DNA from: Actinomycetes bacterium
Lineage (GTDB): Bacteria; Actinomycetota; Acidimicrobiia; Acidimicrobiales; Microtrichaceae
Reading direction: 5' to 3'
DNA: 26,885 nt
NCBI GenBank assembly: GCA_023437745.1
Contig: JAEZFI010000164.1
Coordinates: 1 to 26,885, forward strand
Part shown: piece by piece, positions 1 through 7,466 of the stretch
How positions within the stretch are numbered: the stretch's first letter is position 1
Layout: every line of letters starts with the position of its first letter
Program-made: the position numbers and the translations under genes
Notes under the pieces: generated by a model
The model's database searches: none
The model's input: the letters and a program-made list of their open reading frames with translations, nothing else
Told to the model about the DNA's origin: nothing

Positions 1-160
1 TGCCACGCTCCTATCAAGCCACGCCGGCCGGTTCCGCGCGCCCAGGGGCCGGCAGAAGCCATGTTGTCCACGAAAGACAGCGACGGTAGGAGCCAAGCCC
101 CCGGGCAACGACCAGAGTGACACTGAGGCGATGGTATTCGGGCCCGCCGCCTCCCTTGGT
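1..160. other. left-edge non-coding stretch
   Basis: I see no supportable gene here. Open frames on both strands are compositional, with proline/arginine/serine-rich translations typical of antisense frames in GC-rich DNA. The stretch probably holds the upstream regulatory region of the antiporter and possibly the 5' or 3' flank of a gene outside the window. Confidence 0.5.
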
Positions 161-166
161 TACGCT
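161..166 (+). promoter_or_regulatory. possible -10 element (TACGCT)
   Basis: TACGCT fits the actinobacterial TANNNT -10 pattern. It lies 6 nt before a GTG at 173 that opens a 12-codon frame (173-211), whose stop overlaps the antiporter start at 204. A transcript starting near 173 would be leaderless for that small frame. No clear -35 is visible. Confidence 0.3.
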
Positions 167-203
167 GGCGCCGTGCCGGTCGTCGCTCGTTGCGCTCGTT
201 CGG

Positions 204-1481
204 ATGGGTGAGGCCGACGCGGCGTCGAGGTTCCTCCTCGCCGTCGCCGTGGTGCTGCTCGCCGCGAGGGCCGCCGGGTTGCTCGCGGTCAGGCTTCGGC
301 AGCCGCGGGTCATCGGTGAGATCGTCGCCGGCATCGTCCTCGGGCCGAGCCTGCTCGGGCTGCTCGCCCCCGACGCTGCCGAGTGGCTGCTCGGTGCCGC
401 CGTCGTGCAACGCCTCGCGCCGGTCGCCGACATCGGCCTCGTGCTCTTCATGTTCCTCGTCGGCCTGGAGCTGGACGTCGGGCACCTGCGGGGAGCCGGG
501 CGCAAGGCGTTGGCGATCAGCTGGACGTCGATCGTCGCGCCGTTCGTGCTCGCCGTCCCGCTGGCGGTCTGGCTGCACCCACGGCTCGGGGCTCGGACGG
601 GACGACTCTCGTTCGTGGTCTTCCTCGGTGCAGCGATGGCGATCACCGCCTTCCCCGTCCTGGCCAGGATCCTGCGAGACCGGAACCTCTCGGCGTCGAG
701 GATCGGCGCGTTGGTCATCACGTGCGCGGCCGTCGACGACGTCACCGCGTGGTGCCTGCTCGCCGTGGCGGGCGCCCTCGCCGGCTCGGGCACGCCTGCC
801 GACGTGGTGGAGATCGTGCTGCTGGCCGCAGCGTTCGCCGGTGTCGCACTCGGCCTGTTGCGGCCGGTCCTGGCGCGGCTCCCGGCGATGTCGCCGCCCC
901 TCGCCGTCGCGCTCGCGCTCGGCTGCGCCTGGGTGACCGAGAGCATCGGTGTCCACGCCATCTTCGGAGCGTTCATGGCGGGGATCGTGGTGCCTCGCTC
1001 ACCCGCGGTGCGCGAGTCGCTCGACGACAGCCTCGGCACGGTCGCCGAGGCGGTGCTGCTGCCCGTCTTCTTCGTGAAGGTCGGGCTCTCGACGCGCATC
1101 GATCTGATGGACTCCGCCTACCTGTGGGCCATCGCGCTCGTCGTGGTCCTCACCGCCGTCGCCGGGAAGTTCGGCGGTTCCGCCGTCGCGGCGCGGCTCA
1201 CCGGCGAGAGCTGGCGGGACGCCGCGACGATCGGCACGCTGATGAACACCAGGGGGTTGACCGAGATCGTCATCCTCACCGTGGGCCTCGAGCTGGGCGT
1301 GATCGGGCCGGAGCTCTTCACGATCATGGTGATCATGGCGCTCGTGACGACGGTGATGGCGGGGCCGCTGCTCGGCGTGCTGCTGCCCGGGGATGATCAG
1401 ACCCGGGTGGACCTCGTCCGCCGAGCGACCTCCTTCGCCGACCGTCGCAGGGTGCCCAGGTTCGCGAAGCGGCGGAGCTGA
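204..1481 (+). CDS. cation/proton antiporter, CPA2 (KefB/NapA-like)
   Basis: A 425-residue polytopic membrane protein of the Na+/H+ exchanger (CPA2) type. It would exchange protons for Na+ or K+ across the cytoplasmic membrane and so act in pH and ion homeostasis. About 12 hydrophobic segments run through residues 5-400. Family landmarks include the early 'RQPRVIGEIVAGIVLGPSLL' segment, the aspartate pair D178-D179 in 'CAAVDDVTAW' (the proton/cation site in this family), and the late 'NTRGLTEIVILTVGLELGVI' helix. There is no C-terminal RCK/TrkA domain, only a short basic tail, so it is not a full-length Kef channel. ATG 204 is chosen because the first transmembrane segment begins directly after it and the upstream in-frame sequence is unlike a protein. 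Its last 85 bp overlap the 3' end of the convergent dioxygenase-like gene. Confidence 0.9.
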   Translation: MGEADAASRFLLAVAVVLLAARAAGLLAVRLRQPRVIGEIVAGIVLGPSLLGLLAPDAAEWLLGAAVVQRLAPVADIGLVLFMFLVGLELDVGHLRGAGRKALAISWTSIVAPFVLAVPLAVWLHPRLGARTGRLSFVVFLGAAMAITAFPVLARILRDRNLSASRIGALVITCAAVDDVTAWCLLAVAGALAGSGTPADVVEIVLLAAAFAGVALGLLRPVLARLPAMSPPLAVALALGCAWVTESIGVHAIFGAFMAGIVVPRSPAVRESLDDSLGTVAEAVLLPVFFVKVGLSTRIDLMDSAYLWAIALVVVLTAVAGKFGGSAVAARLTGESWRDAATIGTLMNTRGLTEIVILTVGLELGVIGPELFTIMVIMALVTTVMAGPLLGVLLPGDDQTRVDLVRRATSFADRRRVPRFAKRRS

Positions 1482-3322
1482 GCGAGGCGGCCCGCTGCGG
1501 GCCGTTCGGCCGCCTGCGCTGCGGGCGCACGGCGAAGGCGACGGGCGAAGTCGTCAGGGCCCACCACGTCGTGGGCGATCCCCAACGAGCGGCCCTCGGG
1601 GCGGCTGCGGTACTGCGCCGCCGTGAAGTAGCGCTCGTCGATCTCGAAGCCTTCCACGACGCCGTCGGGGCCCTCGTGGAAGTGCACCAGCTGGGCACCG
1701 CGAGGCGCGAACGCGACGGCGACGACCGGCCGCTCCTCGGTCGACGTGTTGGGGGTCGAGCCGTGGACGAGTGCGGGGTCGTACGCGACAGCTTGACCGG
1801 CGCGCAGGGGCACGAGCTGCCCGAGCGCGCCGAGCTCGTCCTGCACGAAGCGGGTGGCGGCGTCCGGGCTGTCGGCTCGCACGCCGTCCGTCCACCGGTG
1901 GCTCCCGGGCACCATGGTGAGCGCGCCGTTCGAGGCGGCGACGTCGACGAGCGGGATCCACAGGATCGTGGCGCGTTCGTCCGGTTCGCGGGTGTAGGTC
2001 CAGTCCTGGTGGTACTCGACCCGATCGCCGTCTCGGGCGCCCTTGCTGATGAAGGCGGCCAGGAACGGCTCGACGTCCCCGAGGAGGGGACCCAGCGCCG
2101 GACCGACGATCTCCCGCAGGCGACGGTCCACTGCCTCCGCCTCGCTCCGTCCGAGGTGCACGTTCGAGGCGAAGTAGGCGGACGGTCGGTCGGGATCGAT
2201 CGACGCCCACACCTCGCGCAGCGCGTCGAGGACGTCCGCCGACGGAAGGTCGAACACCCGGTAGCCGTCGTCGCCCAGGTCGAGGGCGGGCGCGGTTCCC
2301 TCGTCCGACATCGCCGCCAGGCATCGAGCGCAGACCAGCTGCGCCCGACCGCGACCTGCGCGGTCCAGCTCGCCGAAGCCCTCCGACGTGCCGCAGAACG
2401 CACAGAACGCTCCGGGGTTCACGTCGTCGGCGTCGATGCCGGTCGACGGGCGGTTCGCGGGGACCGTGTGCGGCGCCGGGCCCACGGCGTCGCAGAGCTC
2501 CTGCAACCGCTCGGCCGTGATCACGGCGCTGGGCGGGTCGACCTTCGCCATCGGCGCATCGGGCGGCGTCCAGCCCTCCACGACCGACGCCGTCACCTCG
2601 ATCCAGCTGTCGTCGGTCACCGGGTAGAGGTCGATGCGGCCCGCGCCGTCGGACCGGGGCAGGACGCACGTCGCCTCGGAGGGCCGCATCCCCAGCGACA
2701 CGACGACCCGCGGCTGGTCGGTCTCGTTCGGCATCGAGTAGTGGATGAGGCGGTTGTCGAAGATGATCGCCTCCCCGGGCCGGGTGGGCACACCGACACC
2801 GTGACGCTTGAGGATGGCGTCCTCGTGCGGCGAGAAGACCGATTGGTCGATGTCACGGACCCGGGCGCCGTCGGCGAAGCGGTGGCTCCCCGGCACGACG
2901 TGCAGCATCCCGTTGTCGCGGCCGTCGATGATGCCGGTGGGCTGCAGCGGGGCCCACACGGAGACGCCACGGTACGAGCGCTCGTCCACCAGGGTGGGGT
3001 CCTGGTGCGGTCCGAAGCCGCTCTGAGGCCCCGGCCACTTGGTGATGAAGATCGCCAGGTAGACGACGTGGTCGTCGAGGACCTCCGCACACCGCTGGGC
3101 GACGACCGGGCGGATCGCTGCGCCCATCGCGCGCTTGTAGTCGAGCGAGGCGGAGTGGAACCCGAAGTAGAGCGCGAGCTGCGGATCGTCCGGGGCGGTG
3201 CCGAGCTCCTCGTACAACGCAGCGAGGTGAACGAGGTGCTCGTCGTCGAGGAACGGCACCACGACGAAGCCGAACTCGTCGAGCGTTCGCTGCTGTTCGG
3301 GGTCGATCAGGGTGGTTCGCAT
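1397..3322 (-). CDS. tandem phytanoyl-CoA dioxygenase-like protein with central ClpX-type zinc finger
   Basis: A 641-residue, apparently soluble protein with two PhyH-type Fe(II)/2-oxoglutarate oxygenase domains. Domain 1 (about 1-255) has the metal triad H106-x-D108...H194, with R205 as the likely 2-oxoglutarate partner. Domain 2 (about 355-545) has H438-x-D440...H520 with R531. Both carry the family's 'VPGSHR' turn. Between them, C307-x2-C310 and C331-x2-C334 sit in 'CAFCGTSEG...LVCARC', the pattern of the ClpX C4 zinc-binding domain. Each oxygenase domain keeps its iron ligands, so both could be catalytic, presumably hydroxylating a small molecule or lipid; the substrate is unknown. Ordinary PhyH proteins are about 250-320 residues with one domain. 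ATG 3322 is chosen because GAGG lies just upstream and the longer frame adds only basic low-complexity sequence. The C-terminus is arginine-rich and overlaps the convergent antiporter gene. Confidence 0.85.
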   Translation of the reverse strand: MRTTLIDPEQQRTLDEFGFVVVPFLDDEHLVHLAALYEELGTAPDDPQLALYFGFHSASLDYKRAMGAAIRPVVAQRCAEVLDDHVVYLAIFITKWPGPQSGFGPHQDPTLVDERSYRGVSVWAPLQPTGIIDGRDNGMLHVVPGSHRFADGARVRDIDQSVFSPHEDAILKRHGVGVPTRPGEAIIFDNRLIHYSMPNETDQPRVVVSLGMRPSEATCVLPRSDGAGRIDLYPVTDDSWIEVTASVVEGWTPPDAPMAKVDPPSAVITAERLQELCDAVGPAPHTVPANRPSTGIDADDVNPGAFCAFCGTSEGFGELDRAGRGRAQLVCARCLAAMSDEGTAPALDLGDDGYRVFDLPSADVLDALREVWASIDPDRPSAYFASNVHLGRSEAEAVDRRLREIVGPALGPLLGDVEPFLAAFISKGARDGDRVEYHQDWTYTREPDERATILWIPLVDVAASNGALTMVPGSHRWTDGVRADSPDAATRFVQDELGALGQLVPLRAGQAVAYDPALVHGSTPNTSTEERPVVAVAFAPRGAQLVHFHEGPDGVVEGFEIDERYFTAAQYRSRPEGRSLGIAHDVVGPDDFARRLRRAPAAQAAERPAAGRLAQLRRFANLGTLRRSAKEVARRTRSTRV

Positions 3323-3375
3323 CAAACCTCGTGGGTGGCGCACGAGGACGAGCGCCCCTCCGCCAGTGGGTGCCA

Positions 3376-3381
3376 AATGTA
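3376..3381 (-). promoter_or_regulatory. possible -10 element (TACATT) for the dioxygenase-like gene
   Basis: On the minus strand TACATT matches TANNNT and is AT-rich against a very GC-rich background. It would start a transcript with a leader of about 47 nt before ATG 3322, with GAGG about 5 nt before that ATG. No convincing -35 is seen. Confidence 0.35.
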
Positions 3382-3474
3382 CCACCGGCCCGTGGCGGGC
3401 CCCTCGGCCCCGGCGGCGGCGTGGGCCGTGTCGAGCCCAGGGCTGGCTGCGGAACCACACCCGCGCTGCGGCGG

Positions 3475-3480
3475 TAGCCT
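3475..3480 (+). promoter_or_regulatory. -10 element (TAGCCT) for a leaderless lipoprotein gene
   Basis: TAGCCT fits TANNNT and is followed by exactly 7 nt and then ATG 3488. Transcription would start at or next to the A of the start codon. No Shine-Dalgarno sequence precedes the ATG, consistent with leaderless initiation. Confidence 0.45.
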
Positions 3481-3487
3481 GTGTCAG

Positions 3488-4123
3488 ATGGGTCGGAGAG
3501 TGGCGGTGGTGGCGCTGGCCGCCGCAGTGGCGGTCTCGGGCTGTGGGATGGTCGGGGAGGAGGCGTACCGCCCGCCCGAGGTCATGAAGGGCACCACGAC
3601 GACGACGGCACCGACGTCCGATGGCCCCGACGCCGCGCCGGGCGCTCCTCGAGAGGACAGGACGCCGGCGGTCGACGAGGAGGAGCTGCCCCTCGAGACC
3701 GTGCCGCCGACCGAGGCACCCACGACGACCGTCCGGCGAACCGACTACAGCCAGAACCCGTGCGACTGGGTCGGTGCCGACACCCTCGGCAACCTCCTCG
3801 GCCGCGACGGCGTCGCCGGCGTGCCGAGCGAGTCCGTGGCGTTCGCGCAGTGCGAGTGGACGGCGGGTGCCGGAGGCCCCACGGTGGCGCTGCGCCTCGA
3901 GGGTCCCTCGCAGTACTACATCCTGCTCGGGGACGTTCGTGCCCGGCGGCTCCCAGGGGTGAGCCGCCCGGCGGTCATCGACGGCTCCCAGCCCGCCCCG
4001 ACGAGGGTCGCCCAGGTGCAGCTCCGACGTCGGACGCTGCGCATCACGGTCCGCTCCCGGACGGCGTCGGACGCCGATCTGGTCCGGATCGCGAACGAGG
4101 TCATCGAGAACAGCGGGCTCTGA
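3488..4123 (+). CDS. DUF3558-like secreted lipoprotein
   Basis: A 211-residue predicted lipoprotein. The N-terminus is basic and then hydrophobic, ending in a lipobox 'VSGC' with the lipidated cysteine at C19. A threonine/proline/acid-rich linker follows (about 30-85), as is common for lipoproteins reaching out from the membrane. A compact domain from about residue 88 starts with 'NPCDWV' (C92) and contains 'QCEW' (C122). This spacing and the Cys pair resemble DUF3558 lipoproteins of actinobacteria, whose function is not well defined. The two cysteines may form a disulfide. The start is fixed by the signal peptide and the leaderless promoter; in-frame open sequence upstream is antisense to the dioxygenase-like gene. 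Only 3 nt separate its stop from the convergent glycosyltransferase stop. DUF3558 assignment is by pattern only. Confidence 0.8.
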   Translation: MGRRVAVVALAAAVAVSGCGMVGEEAYRPPEVMKGTTTTTAPTSDGPDAAPGAPREDRTPAVDEEELPLETVPPTEAPTTTVRRTDYSQNPCDWVGADTLGNLLGRDGVAGVPSESVAFAQCEWTAGAGGPTVALRLEGPSQYYILLGDVRARRLPGVSRPAVIDGSQPAPTRVAQVQLRRRTLRITVRSRTASDADLVRIANEVIENSGL

Positions 4124-4126
4124 CCG

Positions 4127-5338
4127 TCAGGCAGGTCGCACCTTGGCCGCCATCGCCCCTTCGATCTCTGAGAGGAGGCGCGGGGCCGCCACGCTGACGT
4201 CGTGCTCGCCGACGACTCGTCGCTGGAGCGCGGTGCCGACCGAGCGGCGCAGCTCCGCGGAGCCGAGCAGATCGATCACCCGGTCCGCCATCGCGCCGAC
4301 GTCGAGGTAGTCGACGATGCCCCGTGCCGCGTCGTCGCCGGCGGCCTCGAGGAGCTCGACCATCCCGCCGTTGCGGTAGGTGACGATGGGGCACCCCATC
4401 GCCGCGTGCTCGAGGCACACGAGTGGGAACGGGTCCTCGCGGGACGTGAGCGCGAAGACGTCGGCCATCGCGAACCACGGGAACGGATCGAGCTTGAGGC
4501 CGGTGAACCGGACGTCGGCGCCGGTGCGTTCGAGGTCGGCACGGAGGCGCTCCCAGTCCGTCCCCTTCGTCTCACCGCCGATCCACACGAAGGTGACGCG
4601 CTCGCGGCTCCGGCGCTGCACCTCGCCGGCGAGCTGGATGAACAGATCCGGACCCTTCCGCCAGTCGAGGGTGCCGGCGCCCACCACGACGGCAGCACCG
4701 TCGGGGATGTCCGCCTCACGGCGCAGGCGGGCGGTCTCCCGCGGATCCCGTGACCTGCCGGCGAGCTCGTGCGCGTCGATGAACTCGTGATGGACCGCGA
4801 CGCGTCCCTCGGGGACCTCCGACTCGTCGACCAGGGCGCCGCGGACGGCATCCGACGCGGCGATCCACAGGTCCGGTCGGGCACGGAAGGCCTCCTTCTG
4901 GTGCGCCGGTGCCGTCCGCAGGGCCACCTGGAGCTCGTGGACGTGGCTGATCACGAAGCCCGCGTCGGGGAGGTGGTCGACGACGTCGACGGAGGCGGCG
5001 CTGTTCAGGTACACCGCATCGAAGCCGGTCAGGTGCCGGAGCTGCGGCCGCAGGCGGGCCCGAGCGACCGGCTTCCACGCCCGGCTGCTCCCGAGGTGCA
5101 GCAGGCCCTGCTGGGCGATGGACAGGGCCTTGGCCGGGCTCGACCGGTCGAGGACCGTCACCTCGCCGATGTTCCGGAACCGGGGCACGAGGGGTCCGTC
5201 GCGGAGGACCAGGGTGTGCACCTCGACCTCGGTGTGGGCGGCCACCCACTCGAGGAAGTGGGCGAGGTTGATCGGCGCGCCGGTGATCGTCGCCTCGTGG
5301 GTGACCGCCAGCAGGCGCGAGAGGCGAGGGCGGCTCAT
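4127..5338 (-). CDS. GT4-family glycosyltransferase (fourth gene of operon)
   Basis: A 403-residue GT-B fold glycosyltransferase, probably cytosolic and moving a sugar from a nucleotide-sugar donor. The N-terminal acceptor half begins 'LLAVTHEATITGAP', a motif shared by its neighbours. The donor half contains 'LDWRKGPDLFIQLA', 'VTFVWIGGE' and the donor signature 'SREDPFPLVCLE', followed by 'GCPIVTYRNGGMVELLE', the usual nucleotide-sugar pocket of GT4 enzymes. All expected donor-site elements are present, so this looks active. Its ATG overlaps the upstream gene's stop by 4 nt (ATGA), indicating translational coupling in a four-gene operon. Donor and acceptor cannot be named from sequence. Confidence 0.9.
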   Translation of the reverse strand: MSRPRLSRLLAVTHEATITGAPINLAHFLEWVAAHTEVEVHTLVLRDGPLVPRFRNIGEVTVLDRSSPAKALSIAQQGLLHLGSSRAWKPVARARLRPQLRHLTGFDAVYLNSAASVDVVDHLPDAGFVISHVHELQVALRTAPAHQKEAFRARPDLWIAASDAVRGALVDESEVPEGRVAVHHEFIDAHELAGRSRDPRETARLRREADIPDGAAVVVGAGTLDWRKGPDLFIQLAGEVQRRSRERVTFVWIGGETKGTDWERLRADLERTGADVRFTGLKLDPFPWFAMADVFALTSREDPFPLVCLEHAAMGCPIVTYRNGGMVELLEAAGDDAARGIVDYLDVGAMADRVIDLLGSAELRRSVGTALQRRVVGEHDVSVAAPRLLSEIEGAMAAKVRPA

Positions 5339-6366
5339 CGGGCCTCGGCGAGCAGTTGCTCGACGATCGCTGCGAACGCGGGCCCGACGACGTCCAGCGA
5401 CTGGCGACGCGCCAGCCTCGCCCGCCCGCGGGACACCAGCCGATCCCGAGCGGCGGCATCGTCGAGCACTCGGACCGCGACATCCCCCAGACCCACGACG
5501 TCAGGATACGGAACCGTCGCCGCTGCCCCGACATCCGCGAGGTCGACCAAGCCGCCGATCGCGAAGCCGCAGGTCGCGGTCCCGGCCGCAGCGGCCTCCA
5601 GCGGGGTGAGCGGCTGGGGGTCCTCCCTCGAGGTCATCACGAGGAGGTCCGCGGCGGCGAGGAACGGTGCCACGGCGTCGACCTCGCCGACCCAGCAGAT
5701 CTCGGGGTCGAGCCGCCACAGCGACGCATCGAGATCCAGGCGCCGCTCGTCGCTGGAGAACCGGCGCCCGATCCAGGCGGCGGAGACCGGCAGCGTCCGG
5801 CGCAGCTGCGCCACGGTCGCCAGGAAGAGGTCGGCGCCCTTCCGCCAGGTCGCCTCGCCGCAGCCGACGACGAGGGGTCGGTCGGGCGGCGCCCCCATCC
5901 GCTCGCGAGCTCGGTCGGCCTCGGCGGGAGAGAAGGACGACGGCACCACCACGGGCGGGAGCAGCCGCACCCGCCCGCTGTCCACGCCCAGGGCGATCAG
6001 GTCGGTGACCGCGGCGTCCGAGGGGGCCAGGACGAGGGCGGCGCGGCGGGTCAGCGCAAGACGGGCGTCCTCGGGGAGCCCGCGCAGGGTGTCGCCCTCC
6101 TCGTGGACGTAGACGGCGCTGGGCAACCGGGGATCGAGGTCGAGGAGGGACGCCGCCGCCACCGCGCTGTTCACGAGGACCGCCGCGGGCGTCTCGGCCC
6201 CCGGGCGGTCGAGACGGCGGAGGTCGGCTTCGAGCGGGCCGCCCTTGAGCAGCCGCACCGTGTACGAGACCTGCATCCGTCCCGACAGGTCGACGAGCAG
6301 GTCGTGCAGCACCCGCGGCGCTCCGGTGCGGGTGGCCTCATGGGCGATGACGAGGAGGTGCGTCAC
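5335..6366 (-). CDS. GT4-family glycosyltransferase (third gene of operon)
   Basis: A 343-residue GT-B glycosyltransferase, paralogous to the gene below it. It opens with 'LLVIAHEATRTGAP', carries 'ATWRKGADLFLATVAQL' and 'AAWIGRRF' in the donor half, and has the donor signature 'SREDPQPLTPLEAAAAG'. These match the GT4 pattern and suggest an active enzyme. The start is GTG 6366, overlapping the previous gene's stop (GTGA). The N-terminal half is shorter than in its neighbour. It likely acts on the same growing glycan as the other three enzymes of the operon, though this rests on gene order only. Confidence 0.88.
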   Translation of the reverse strand: MTHLLVIAHEATRTGAPRVLHDLLVDLSGRMQVSYTVRLLKGGPLEADLRRLDRPGAETPAAVLVNSAVAAASLLDLDPRLPSAVYVHEEGDTLRGLPEDARLALTRRAALVLAPSDAAVTDLIALGVDSGRVRLLPPVVVPSSFSPAEADRARERMGAPPDRPLVVGCGEATWRKGADLFLATVAQLRRTLPVSAAWIGRRFSSDERRLDLDASLWRLDPEICWVGEVDAVAPFLAAADLLVMTSREDPQPLTPLEAAAAGTATCGFAIGGLVDLADVGAAATVPYPDVVGLGDVAVRVLDDAAARDRLVSRGRARLARRQSLDVVGPAFAAIVEQLLAEAR

Positions 6367-7466
6367 GGCGTCGCGGCAGGTGCGCCGGCCACCTCGGTGA
6401 GGTGACGGAGGAGGATCGGGCCAGCGGTGTCGACGGTGAAGTGCCCCAGCACCCGGGCCTGTTGGGCGCTCGCGCAGGGGGCGTCACCCTCGTCGCATGC
6501 GACCGGGTCGATGAGCGCCGCGAGGCCGGCGACGTCGGGGAAGGGCCGCCCGGCGAACGCTGCGCCGAACATCTCCTCGAGGCCGCCGGCGCCCCGGAAG
6601 CCGAGGACCGGCACCGCGGACGCTGCGGCGTGCAGGCAGACGAGCGGGAACGAGTCGAGGCGTGCCGCGTGCACGAAGACGTCCGCCTCGTCGAACCACG
6701 GTCCGAGGTCGCCGACCGACGGGGCGAACTCCATCGTCGGTGGGCCGACGCGGGCCACCTCGGCTCGCACGGCCGGGTACAGGTCGTCGCTCTCGCCGCC
6801 CACCCAGACGTAGCGGGTCGGGATCGAGGTGTGCCGCGAGTGGGCGAGTGCCACCTCGGCGAAGAGGTCGATGCCCTTCCGCCACGTCCCGATCCCGGCG
6901 CCGAGGACGGTCAGCGGGCGGTCGGGGGCGAACTCCGGTCGATGGGTCGAGGTGGAGCCGTGCGGGATGGCCGGGATGAACTCCGGGGACAGGTGCGCCT
7001 CGTGCCCGGTGCCGAGCATCGGCAGGAGGTCCGCCTTCGTCGTCTCCGAACCAGCGAGCCAGCGAGCCGTCCGCTCCCGCAGGCCCAGCCCCTCGTCGAC
7101 CCAGTGGAGGTCGTCGCCCGCCTCGACGGACCACGTCACGATCGGGCCGGTGTCGCTGAGGAGCGGGAGGACCTGCCCGGCGGCGACCGACACGAGGAGC
7201 GTGGCGTCGGCCGGTGGCAGGTGGTGGACCCGCTCCCGCAGCGCCGTCGCCCTCCGGCCCTCGCGTGGGACTCCCGCCTCGAACGGATCGAGGACCGTCA
7301 CCACCTCGCCGAGGGCCGCCATGTCGTCGAGGAGCGGACCGCCCCTGACGGCGACGATGTCGAGCACGTCCGCCGGTCGCGCCGCCGCCAGCCAGCGGAG
7401 GAAGGTCCGCGCCAGCATCGGCGGGCCCGTCCGATCCAGCGCGTGGACGACGATTCGCCAGCGCAC
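6363..7466 (-). CDS. GT4-like glycosyltransferase with altered donor motif (second gene)
   Basis: A 367-residue GT-B protein of the same paralogous set, with 'IVVHALDRTGPP' near the N-terminus, then 'GTWRKGIDLFAEVALA' and 'RYVWVGGE'. At the donor signature it reads 'ARLDSFPLVCLHAAAS': the closing glutamate of the GT4 EX7E-type motif is replaced by histidine. The family may tolerate this, or the enzyme may be weak, inactive or use the altered site for another donor. GTG 7466 is preferred because it shares a base with the upstream TAG stop (TAGTG), and homology to the neighbours begins at 'RWRIVVHA'. A longer in-frame start at 7511 would add 15 residues. Confidence 0.82.
   Translation of the reverse strand: MRWRIVVHALDRTGPPMLARTFLRWLAAARPADVLDIVAVRGGPLLDDMAALGEVVTVLDPFEAGVPREGRRATALRERVHHLPPADATLLVSVAAGQVLPLLSDTGPIVTWSVEAGDDLHWVDEGLGLRERTARWLAGSETTKADLLPMLGTGHEAHLSPEFIPAIPHGSTSTHRPEFAPDRPLTVLGAGIGTWRKGIDLFAEVALAHSRHTSIPTRYVWVGGESDDLYPAVRAEVARVGPPTMEFAPSVGDLGPWFDEADVFVHAARLDSFPLVCLHAAASAVPVLGFRGAGGLEEMFGAAFAGRPFPDVAGLAALIDPVACDEGDAPCASAQQARVLGHFTVDTAGPILLRHLTEVAGAPAATP

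Noticed and set aside
1571..3487. Long open plus-strand frame running into the lipoprotein start
   Set aside because: It is antisense to the well-supported double dioxygenase gene and its translation is rich in R, V and D without domains. The real gene begins at the signal peptide at 3488.
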